Positions 57,116-64,000 of a stretch of DNA of 64,000 bases are shown one piece after another. The notes below the pieces were generated by a model. It did not search any database and was not told where the DNA came from. It saw nothing but the letters and a program-made list of their open reading frames with translations. The stretch covers positions 186,001 to 250,000 of the forward strand of contig WKFI01000019.1 of the NCBI GenBank assembly GCA_014872875.1, read 5' to 3'. This stretch comes from Paracoccaceae bacterium. Its GTDB lineage: Bacteria; Pseudomonadota; Alphaproteobacteria; Rhodobacterales; Rhodobacteraceae. A program made the translations under genes and the position numbers. Positions within the stretch are counted from its first letter, which is position 1, and every line of letters begins with the position of its first letter.

Positions 57116-57970
57116 CTACGACTCATCCAGAACCGCGTGAACGGCCTTGACCAAAGGGTCCCGCCAGCGCTCTGCCCGTGGGGAATCTGGCGTGATCAGA
57201 ACAACTTGCCGTACAAATACTTCGGGCAGGGGCCGCATGTGCAAATCCAGATTTGCTGCTTCGACACTTCGTCGGGGCAGCAGACTGAACCCGCCCCCCA
57301 AGGCCACGGACTTGAGGATGGCTTGGATGCTATCCAATTGAATGCTCAGCAGTGGCCGGATCCCTTGATCGGCAAGATATTGGCCGATCAGAACGCCAAT
57401 GCCCGAGCGCGGCTGGAAATGCAGGAACGGTTGATCCATGAAACCGTCTCCGGCGTCTACGTCGTGCACCAGGACCATGGGCTCTTCGAACAAGGCCGCA
57501 CTATGCAGCCCTTCCATCGCGCCTGGAACGGCGGTCACGATGGCCGCATCCAACGCATCTGCCCGTACTTGGGCACATAATCCTTCAGATAGACCGCTGG
57601 TAAATTCAAAGCTGGCTCGTGGCCAGGTCGACTGCAGCTGGCGCAACAGCGGGGGTAGGATCAATTGGCTGGCCGACTCCGTAAATCCCAGCCGGAAGTG
57701 CCCCGCTGGTTCCGGCGATAGGGCACAAATATCCTTCAAGGCGGACTGGGCCTCCACCACATCACGTGCCTTGTCCGCTACGGTTCTGCCCAGCGGTGTC
57801 AGCCTTGGGGGGCGATGTGTCCGATCAAAGAGATCCACACCCAGCTCAGCCTCCAACGCCTTCATCTGCATGGATAGGGTCGAAAGTGACGTATTCGCCA
57901 TCGCAGCGACCTCGGAAAACGATCCGATCTGGCGAATGCGGTACAAGTTCTCCAACGCGCGCAAATTCAT
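57116..57970 (-). CDS. LysR-family transcriptional regulator
   Basis: This 284-residue regulator has an N-terminal helix-turn-helix (LRALENLYRIRQIGSFSEVA, NTSLSTLSMQMKALEAELGV) and a substrate-binding-like C domain. It is divergent from the acyl-CoA-dehydrogenase-like gene at 58058, with 87 bp between starts, and is likely its activator. Ligand unknown. Confidence 0.88.
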   Translation of the reverse strand: MNLRALENLYRIRQIGSFSEVAAMANTSLSTLSMQMKALEAELGVDLFDRTHRPPRLTPLGRTVADKARDVVEAQSALKDICALSPEPAGHFRLGFTESASQLILPPLLRQLQSTWPRASFEFTSGLSEGLCAQVRADALDAAIVTAVPGAMEGLHSAALFEEPMVLVHDVDAGDGFMDQPFLHFQPRSGIGVLIGQYLADQGIRPLLSIQLDSIQAILKSVALGGGFSLLPRRSVEAANLDLHMRPLPEVFVRQVVLITPDSPRAERWRDPLVKAVHAVLDES

Positions 57971-58057
57971 CTTCAGCCTTTGTGTATTTGACCTTCACTT
58001 TAATTCCATTGATTCAAACTTCAAAGCCTCACAGTGTCGTGATCAGGAGGAATTAAC

Positions 58058-59326
58058 ATGGTTGCCACCTTGACCCCTTACCGCGAAATTGCCCGAGGCT
58101 TGGCCAAAACATTCCGTGCCCGTGCGCCTCGGTGGGACCAGAATCGGGAATACTGCTGGGACAACGTGCGTGACTTGACCCAAGCCGGGCTGATGGGAAT
58201 GACCCTGCCCAAAGATCTCGGAGGGAAAGGGGCCAGCTATCTGGATACGCTTCTGGTGGTCGAGGAGATCGCAAAGGCCTGCGCGCTCTCAGCTCGGATC
58301 GTCGTCGAAGCCAATATGGGTGGGATCAGCGCCATAATGGCCTACGGCACTGACGCACAGAAAGCTTACTGCGCGCCGATCGTCCTGGCAGGCGACAAAC
58401 CTGCTATCTGCATCACTGAGCCAACAGCCGGATCAGCCGCAACCGACATGTGCACAACAGCCCGCAAACAAGGTGATCGGTACGTGTTGAACGGAACCAA
58501 ACACTGGATCACCGGGGGCGGCGTATCGAAACTGCACCTGATCTTTGCCCGAGTATTGGCCGAGGACGGTGACGAACTGGGAATCGGCGGATTTCTGGTT
58601 CATGTAGACCCCGATCAGGGCCTAACCCCCAAGGGTTTCTCCATCGGCGGACGAGAGCGCACTATGGGGCTTTGCGGCATGCCCGAAGCCACATTGCATT
58701 TCGATAACCTCGAAGTCCCAGAAGAATTTGCCTTGACCCCGCCCTCGGGCTTTGCCCGGGGTTTTGCCGATCTGATGACCGCCTACAACAGCCAGCGCGT
58801 CGGCGCCGGGGCAGTCGCGCTGGGCCTGGCTTCCGGTGCACAGGAACACGCAACGAAGTATCTTTTGGAGCGACACCAGTTCGGACGTCCAATTGCCGAA
58901 TTCCAGGGTCTTCAATGGATGCTTGCGGATATGGACACCGCCACTTACGCCGCTCGCCTGATGTTACACGATGCCGCGCGTTCTGCCGAAACCAATGGCA
59001 CTGGCTTTCCTTCAAAAACAGCTGCCGCTCGCGCCAAGCTTTTTGCCACCGAAGCTGCGATCAAGGTTGTGGATCAAGCGCTGCAGATTTTCGGAGCTCG
59101 TGGCTATGGCGCCAAGGAGCCGTTGGAACGCATGTACCGCGATGTGCGGATGTTCACGATCGGTGGCGGCACGGCCCAGATCCTCAGAACGCAAGTTGCT
59201 AGCGCGGTCCTTGGAATCTCCACGCCTCAAACCAGAAACGGGTATGTTGAAAAAGATCCCCGACCGACTGGCAACATGCATGACCCCGTCTGGAACGATG
59301 GCCGGATCGTTCAGTGCCAGAACTGA
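58058..59326 (+). CDS. Acyl-CoA-dehydrogenase-fold protein; candidate 3-sulfinopropionyl-CoA desulfinase
   Basis: This 422-residue protein has the complete acyl-CoA dehydrogenase fold: CITEPTAGSAATDM, HWITGGGVSKLHL, RHQFGRPIAEFQGLQWMLAD and QIFGARGYGAKEPLERMYRD. The catalytic Glu is missing from both known positions: the late loop reads IGGGTAQILR, not YEGT, and the helix-G position reads YNSQRV, giving Gln246. Arg80 lies in CALSARIVVE. Gln246 with a nearby invariant Arg is, as I recall, characteristic of Advenella Acd desulfinase. AGGAGGAATTAAC precedes ATG 58058. Confidence 0.8.
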   Translation: MVATLTPYREIARGLAKTFRARAPRWDQNREYCWDNVRDLTQAGLMGMTLPKDLGGKGASYLDTLLVVEEIAKACALSARIVVEANMGGISAIMAYGTDAQKAYCAPIVLAGDKPAICITEPTAGSAATDMCTTARKQGDRYVLNGTKHWITGGGVSKLHLIFARVLAEDGDELGIGGFLVHVDPDQGLTPKGFSIGGRERTMGLCGMPEATLHFDNLEVPEEFALTPPSGFARGFADLMTAYNSQRVGAGAVALGLASGAQEHATKYLLERHQFGRPIAEFQGLQWMLADMDTATYAARLMLHDAARSAETNGTGFPSKTAAARAKLFATEAAIKVVDQALQIFGARGYGAKEPLERMYRDVRMFTIGGGTAQILRTQVASAVLGISTPQTRNGYVEKDPRPTGNMHDPVWNDGRIVQCQN

Positions 59327-59427
59327 CAGCGCACAAGTTACCAGGTGACGTTTCTTCAACCGAACTTGGCCTCGTGTTCGCTCGGCCAACAAAGCAGGCC
59401 ACGTCGGAGGACGCACAAAGCACAGCA

Positions 59428-59456
59428 TGAACCCCCGACGCTACATCGGGGATTCA
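59428..59456. terminator. Hairpin between convergent acd-like and bfr genes
   Basis: TGAACCCCCGA / TCGGGGATTCA stem (11 bp with one mismatch, 7-nt loop) without a T-tract. It may be a weak or rho-assisted terminator serving both genes. Confidence 0.4.
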
Positions 59457-59477
59457 TGAGGAAGGAGGTTCCAGGGC

Positions 59478-59963
59478 TCAGTCGGCCTCGTCGGCGGACT
59501 CGGCGTTCAACTGACCATAGTTTTCTGCGCCGATTTCATCATGCAGACCGATCTGGGTTTCCAGAAAATCGATGTGTCCCTGTTCATCCATGATCAGCTC
59601 TTCGAACAGATGCATGGAAGCGTAGTCTCCGACGTCTGCACAGTATTTGCGGGCTTCGGCATAAAGCGCGACGGCCTCCATTTCTGCCGCCAGATCACAC
59701 GTCAGGGTTTCCCGGACATTTTCCCCGATCCGCAGAGGGTCCAGTGTCTGAAGGTTCGGATGACCTTCCAAAAAGATGATACGGTCGATCAGCTTGTCGG
59801 CATGTTCCATCTCTTCGATGGATTCCTCGCGCATTTTCTTGGCGAGCTTGCCGTAACCCCAGTCTTTTTGCAGTCGGTAATGCAGCCAGAACTGGCTTAC
59901 CGCAGTCAGCTCAACCCGAAGCGCCTTGTTGAGATATTCGATTACTTTCTTGTCGCCCTTCAT
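59478..59963 (-). CDS. bfr: Bacterioferritin
   Basis: This 161-residue protein has ferroxidase ligands Glu18, Glu51 and His54 ([12 protein letters not shown]) and the haem-ligand Met52. Later ligands lie in [13 protein letters not shown] and [13 protein letters not shown]. It stores iron in a 24-mer with haem at dimer interfaces. AAGGAGA precedes ATG 59963. It overlaps bfd by 53 bp. Confidence 0.95.
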   Translation of the reverse strand: MKGDKKVIEYLNKALRVELTAVSQFWLHYRLQKDWGYGKLAKKMREESIEEMEHADKLIDRIIFLEGHPNLQTLDPLRIGENVRETLTCDLAAEMEAVALYAEARKYCADVGDYASMHLFEELIMDEQGHIDFLETQIGLHDEIGAENYGQLNAESADEAD

Positions 59964-60204
59964 GGCGCGATCTCCTTGCTGTTCCGCTTCGCAAATTACG
60001 AAGTTCGGCTGGCACCTCCAGTTTAGGATTTGCACGCATGGAGGCAACAAAAAGCTTCATGCATCCGCCGCAATTCGGCGTCTTTCCAAGGGCATGGTAG
60101 ATCTTTCCGGGAGTGATGATCGTCGTCGGATCCGAAGCTCGCATCCAGTCAATTGCGGCATGGATGTCAGTATCCTTGATGTATTCACAGCTACAAACGA
60201 TCAT
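59911..60204 (-). CDS. bfd: Bacterioferritin-associated ferredoxin
   Basis: This 97-residue protein has Bfd cysteine ligands Cys4, Cys6, Cys45 and Cys48 ([20 protein letters not shown]) for a [2Fe-2S] cluster. It delivers electrons to bacterioferritin to release stored iron. The reading frame continues 53 bp into bfr before its stop, giving an extended Arg/Ser-rich C terminus; the start at ATG 60204 fits the family. Confidence 0.85.
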   Translation of the reverse strand: MIVCSCEYIKDTDIHAAIDWMRASDPTTIITPGKIYHALGKTPNCGGCMKLFVASMRANPKLEVPAELRNLRSGTARRSRHEGRQESNRISQQGASG

Positions 60205-60707
60205 CGCCGCCTCCAAGTTCGTCGCTGCAAATAAACTTGACCAATTCACTCAGACTGTCAATCTTGACAAAAACGTTTTGATTTAAATACTTAGTAAAAT
60301 AGTCAGAAATCGCCAAGTAAAGAGGCACTGCGAATCATGTGATGCAGATGCCTTGCAGCGGGAGGGTATCTTCCCGGCTTGCAGACTTGGTGCGCCGATG
60401 TCTGTGATCCCGAAACTGCCACGCCGCCAAGACAGAGTAGCTTTCGATAAGTAACGGCATTGGGTCTTTTCGTCACTCTTGAGGAAAGTCACAACAGTCC
60501 CGGTGCGAACCGATCGGACCGGCTTACACAAGGTCACATGCGTTTCGAAAACCGATCTAACCGCGGTAAGGGCGCCCTCGTGGGGCGGCCGTAGTCCTGA
60601 TCAAATTGAACCTCGGTCGCAAAGCTATGCGCCCAAAGGCCAATTCCGTGTTAAGCTTCTTGCGCAGCACCAAGTATTTCCCAGCTGGCCCATATTGGAG
60701 CCCTGCC
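60205..60707. other. 500-bp gap with bfd promoter; no supported gene
   Basis: Next to bfd there is a perfect palindrome TGTCAA-TC-TTGACA at 60256-60269, whose TTGACA could form a -35 box. The rest (60283-60605) shows only weak overlapping open frames on both strands and no recognisable family. The promoter of the cytochrome gene must lie near 60600-60700. Confidence 0.5.
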
Positions 60708-62372
60708 ATGGTATCGAAATTATTGCTTCGTCTTGTTCTGGTCCTTGCCGCCGTCATCGCCATTTATTTCGGAACGGCTTGGTATCACTCCTTGAAACTC
60801 GGGCCAGGCGAAGAACCCGACGACTGGATCGCAAGTACCCTAGTAGATCCGAAATCGCTGGCCGTGGCCGGAGCAGCGAATGTCACACTGATCCTTGAAA
60901 ACCCCCAAGGGTTGGAAAAAGGCGACTATGATCGCTTTCTGCATGCCGACCAGGGATCGCTCTTGCTGCCCGAAGACATCTTTCGTGGGTTGGAAGCGCT
61001 GGAAGACGGGGAACTCTTCTTTGCGACAGAAAATCTGCGTCAGTGGCGGTATCTTGCACCCGGGAAATCGGCACCGAATTCGCTGCCAATCGGGTTTGCC
61101 TTGACCACAAACCCTTGGAAAGGCGAACATTTTGTTGGCCTTACCTGCACTGCCTGCCATTCGGGATTTCTGACATACAAAGGTACCGGGCTTTATGTCG
61201 TGGGCGCTCCGACCCAAGCAGACTTCCAGTCGATGACCGAAGCATTGGCCCAGGCTTTGACCGAGACACTGAAGGACGCAGAGCGGTTTGACCGATTTGC
61301 CGTGCGGCTGGGAGCCGACAATCAAACAAAACGACAAGACCTTCGCAACCGGCTGCAGCGGGAAGAAGAACTGATGCGCCATAGGGTGCAGATAAATGCA
61401 TCTGAGCTGCGCTACGGATTTGGGCGCGTCGACGCGGTTGGGCAGATCTACAACATGGCGACAGCCGACAATCTGAACCTGCCACAAAACCTACACCCGC
61501 CCGAAGCACCGGTCAGCTATCCGCATATTTGGGGAACCGGGCAGGCGGATGTGGCGCAATGGACAGGATTTGCGCCCAACTCCATTCCCGGCGCCGTTCT
61601 CTTGCGCAATGTCGGAGAGGTGATCGGGGTCTTTGGCCGTGTAGACGTTCTCGATGGCAAGACGGCCTATCCCAGCTCGGTTAATGTGGTCGAGCTGGGC
61701 GATCTGGAGGCATGGGTGAACCGGATCGAACCACCGGCGTGGCCTGAAGCGGTTTTTGGACCGATCGACCAGGATTTGGCTGCCATGGGCAAAGGGCTTT
61801 ACGCACGGCACTGCGAAGGCTGCCATGTCTTGGCAACCCCATATGAGGCTTACAAAGCCACATTGGTTTCACCTGACGAGCTGGGCGTTGACCCGCTGGC
61901 CGCTCGGAACACGGTTTCGAAGGGTGTTTCGCCATCGGGTAAGACAGAGTTGAAGCTGAAACTCCTCATCCAGCAGACCTTTCATGTCATCGCCGAACAC
62001 CCGATCGAAGCAGTTGAGGCCATTTTGCAGGGCAAAGTGCTGGACAAGTTCGGCAAAAGGGGCGGCTATACCTACAAAGCGCGAACCTTGAATGGCATTT
62101 GGGCCACGGCGCCTTATCTGCATAATGGGTCAGTGCCCAGCCTGTACCATCTGCTCTCACCGCCGGAGGAACGCCCAAGCACCTGGCGATATGGCGGATG
62201 GGAGTTTGATCCAAAACATGTTGGTCTGGAAGAGTTTGACGGACCCGATGGCTTTGTTCTGGACACCAGTAAGCCCGGCAATCGCAATACCGGCCATGAC
62301 AGCCGGATTTTTGGCAAAGTGTTCACTGAAGATGAGCGGTGGGCGCTGATCGAATATCTCAAGACGCTATAA
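60708..62372 (+). CDS. RoxA-like di-haem c-type cytochrome
   Basis: This 554-residue protein has an N-terminal membrane anchor or signal (LLLRLVLVLAAVIAIYFGTA) and two haem-binding motifs: TCTACH (Cys147) and CEGCH (Cys369). The late region NGIWATAPYLHNGSVPSLYH is typical of the family that includes the rubber oxygenase RoxA and related di-haem peroxidases. The product should be periplasmic; substrate unknown. A GGAG site precedes ATG 60708. The cyclase-TPR gene follows after 23 bp. Confidence 0.82.
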   Translation: MVSKLLLRLVLVLAAVIAIYFGTAWYHSLKLGPGEEPDDWIASTLVDPKSLAVAGAANVTLILENPQGLEKGDYDRFLHADQGSLLLPEDIFRGLEALEDGELFFATENLRQWRYLAPGKSAPNSLPIGFALTTNPWKGEHFVGLTCTACHSGFLTYKGTGLYVVGAPTQADFQSMTEALAQALTETLKDAERFDRFAVRLGADNQTKRQDLRNRLQREEELMRHRVQINASELRYGFGRVDAVGQIYNMATADNLNLPQNLHPPEAPVSYPHIWGTGQADVAQWTGFAPNSIPGAVLLRNVGEVIGVFGRVDVLDGKTAYPSSVNVVELGDLEAWVNRIEPPAWPEAVFGPIDQDLAAMGKGLYARHCEGCHVLATPYEAYKATLVSPDELGVDPLAARNTVSKGVSPSGKTELKLKLLIQQTFHVIAEHPIEAVEAILQGKVLDKFGKRGGYTYKARTLNGIWATAPYLHNGSVPSLYHLLSPPEERPSTWRYGGWEFDPKHVGLEEFDGPDGFVLDTSKPGNRNTGHDSRIFGKVFTEDERWALIEYLKTL

Positions 62373-62395
62373 CGGCACATCCACGAGGGTCCGAA

Positions 62396-64000
62396 TTGAA
62401 CGAAGCACCCAGAATTCAAAGACGGGAGGTCGCGATCCTTTACGGGGACGTGGTTGGCTATTCCCGCCTGATGGATCTGGATGAAACCCGTACCTTCGAA
62501 CGGCTCAGGGCCTGTTTCCGAGACCATTGGCGCCCCCTGATCAGGGAGTTCGATGGGCGCATTGTCGGAACTGGTGGCGACAGCATGTTTGTCGAATTTG
62601 CCGAGGCCGATACGGCAACGAAATGTGCAACGACCCTTCAGGCGCGCATGCGTGACGTGAACAAAGGGTTAGAAGATACCGACCGGTTTGTTCTGCGCAT
62701 CGGCGTGAACTTTGGGGAGGTCCTCGACAGCGGTGACGATCTTTACGGGGCCGTCGTCAACGTTGCTGCACGTCTGCAATCGGTAACCGAGCCGGGTGGT
62801 GTGCTTATCGCACAAGCGGTGCATACGCGGCTCTCACCCGAACTGGCTGAACAATTTTCGGCTGCAGGGCGCCGCAGGCTCAAGAACATCGCAGATCCTG
62901 TGACCGTACATCGCTGGCGGCGCGGCGCTCCGGCGCCGTTGCAGGCCGCGCGGTTGATGGATCGGGCTTCTGGCTCGGCCAAATCCTTGTTCAAGGGTGT
63001 TCGAAAACTCTGGGACCGCTCACAGCGGCCTGTGCCTGAGCCAGAAGTCGATGAACCACAACAGCAGGCACCCGGCATCATGGTCATGCCCTTCAAGGTG
63101 CTGAGCGAAGACCGAGATACACAGATCCTGGCGGATGGCATGACGGAGGAGATTATCACCCTTCTGGGCCAGCAATCGAACCTGCGCACCCTGTCACGCG
63201 GCGACAGCTTTGCTCATCGTGGGGAAGACCCCGATGCCGCGCAGATGCGCGACCAATATGGCGTGGGCTATGTGCTCGAAGGCTCGATCCGCACCGCTGC
63301 CGGACAGTTTTTGTGTACCGCCCGCCTGATCGAAAGCTCCAGCAACCGGGTGGTCTGGACGGATCGCTTCCAGCGCCCGATGGAAGACGTTTTCGACGTG
63401 CAGCTGGAGATTGCCGAGCGCGTTGCTTTTGCTTTGCAATCGGCTGTCACGCGGGAGGAAGGCTTCCGCATTCGCTCCCGCCCGCCGGAAAACCTGCAGG
63501 CTTGGCAATTGGTGATCCGCGCCAACCACGAACTTTTTGCCCGCATGAACTCCCGTTCGCTGCGCAATGCCGAAGACCTTCTGCGCCGCGCGGTCGAGGC
63601 AGATCCGGATTATGCCGACGCCTGGGCCTTGCTGTCTCTGGCCCTGGCAGGAAAAGTCGCCGGAGGATACTCTCTTTCCCCCGAGGCTGAAGACACCGAG
63701 GCCATGTCACTGGGCGATGCGGCGTTGGACATGGCGCCGAACGACGCAACGGTCATCGGTGCCGTTGCAGCAGCCAAAGCGCATCTGGGCGACGGGGAAG
63801 AGGGTTTGCGCCTGATCGAACGTGCGCTGGAAATGGCCCCGCATTACGCGCCTTTCCATCAGACCAAGGCCGTGGCCCTGTCGCAAAATGGGCAACACAC
63901 AGAGGCGGTCAAGATTCTGGAGAACATTGTCGAGACCAGTCCACAGGACCTGCAGAAACACATGAACATGTTCATACTTGCGGTGGCTTATGCCTCGGAC
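62396..64000 (+). CDS. Class III adenylate cyclase with TolB-like and TPR regions, partial at right edge
   Basis: The open frame continues past the window edge (535 codons seen). The cyclase domain is at about residues 10-180 with metal Asp18 (AILYGDVVGYSRLM) and Asp62 (GTGGDSMFVEFAE) and VNVAARLQ. A TolB/FlgO-like segment follows (GIMVMPFKVLSEDRDTQILA, then a GMTEEIITLL-like stretch), then TPR repeats. This architecture is frequent in Rhizobiales and Rhodobacterales. The best start is TTG 62396 with GAGGG upstream. It lies 23 bp after the cytochrome gene and may be co-transcribed with it. Confidence 0.85.
   Translation, partial: MNEAPRIQRREVAILYGDVVGYSRLMDLDETRTFERLRACFRDHWRPLIREFDGRIVGTGGDSMFVEFAEADTATKCATTLQARMRDVNKGLEDTDRFVLRIGVNFGEVLDSGDDLYGAVVNVAARLQSVTEPGGVLIAQAVHTRLSPELAEQFSAAGRRRLKNIADPVTVHRWRRGAPAPLQAARLMDRASGSAKSLFKGVRKLWDRSQRPVPEPEVDEPQQQAPGIMVMPFKVLSEDRDTQILADGMTEEIITLLGQQSNLRTLSRGDSFAHRGEDPDAAQMRDQYGVGYVLEGSIRTAAGQFLCTARLIESSSNRVVWTDRFQRPMEDVFDVQLEIAERVAFALQSAVTREEGFRIRSRPPENLQAWQLVIRANHELFARMNSRSLRNAEDLLRRAVEADPDYADAWALLSLALAGKVAGGYSLSPEAEDTEAMSLGDAALDMAPNDATVIGAVAAAKAHLGDGEEGLRLIERALEMAPHYAPFHQTKAVALSQNGQHTEAVKILENIVETSPQDLQKHMNMFILAVAYASD

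Noticed and set aside
60283-60605. Overlapping weak frames on both strands between bfd and the cytochrome
   Set aside because: Neither strand gives a convincing start or domain; one frame has slightly protein-like text but no support, so it is described only as intergenic.

Overview
The window looks like chromosomal DNA of a marine alphaproteobacterium of the order Rhodobacterales (Roseobacter group). Support comes from a GC-rich composition (about 60% by eye), a CcrM-type GANTC methyltransferase next to rnhB, the order leuS - lptE - holA, DUF3576 and DUF2125 proteins, a dciA-like gene beside a DsbA-family gene and divergent from mutY, and a CenR-like response regulator. Most of the sequence is housekeeping DNA with tightly packed operons. 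No rRNA, tRNA, CRISPR array, transposase or integrase was recognised. One gene is cut by each window edge: the GlxA-type regulator on the left and the cyclase-TPR protein on the right.

Layout. 1-7121 (minus strand) holds two adjacent operons that look like N-methyl (glycine betaine / dimethylglycine) catabolism: an XRE-cupin regulator, a LysE-type exporter, a GFA-domain protein and a covalent-FAD/GcvT demethylating dehydrogenase, then an MDR oxidoreductase, a homocysteine S-methyltransferase and a GlxA/GbdR-like regulator. 7268-13853 holds a free-Met-sulfoxide reductase, a thiolase, an anti-sigma antagonist/kinase pair, a gamma-glutamyltransferase-family enzyme, hspQ, an AEC transporter and a lytic-transglycosylase-like lipoprotein. 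13888-18776 holds lolA, ftsK and an aminotransferase. 18888-27540 holds an amidase, a UbiH-like hydroxylase, Trm112, a Lon-N protein, a CnoX-like thioredoxin, xthA, a CenR-like regulator, ribA, an L,D-transpeptidase-like protein and YggS. 27645-33784 holds a porin, a DUF3576 lipoprotein and leuS-lptE-holA. 33863-38463 holds a small secreted protein, a GST, a flavoprotein, an HNH protein and a three-gene overlapping operon (SDR, enoyl-CoA hydratase-like, VOC). 38595-44718 holds DUF2125, pmbA, a CysQ-like phosphatase, a divergent Kdo-transferase-like protein and lpxK. 44796-51874 holds the DsbA-family and dciA-like genes, mutY, an AlkB-like hydroxylase, a membrane class III cyclase, ccrM and rnhB.

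The region from about 52 kb to the right end is the most accessory in character. It carries an HxlR regulator divergent from a double NTF2-like protein, three small exported proteins, a membrane-anchored winged-helix protein, a DUF427-class III cyclase fusion, a LysR regulator divergent from an acyl-CoA-dehydrogenase homologue that lacks the usual catalytic Glu, overlapping bfd/bfr, a RoxA-like di-haem cytochrome, and a cyclase-TolB-like-TPR protein.

Most noteworthy observations are: (i) the acyl-CoA-dehydrogenase homologue with Gln246 and Arg80 in place of a catalytic base, a candidate 3-sulfinopropionyl-CoA desulfinase; (ii) three GANTC sites within 39 bp in the ccrM upstream region, suggesting autoregulation by methylation; (iii) the DUF427-cyclase fusion; (iv) the OmpR-type winged helix carried on a membrane protein; and (v) the Kdo-transferase-like protein with altered active-site motifs next to lpxK. 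All function calls were made by reading motifs by eye, with no database search.
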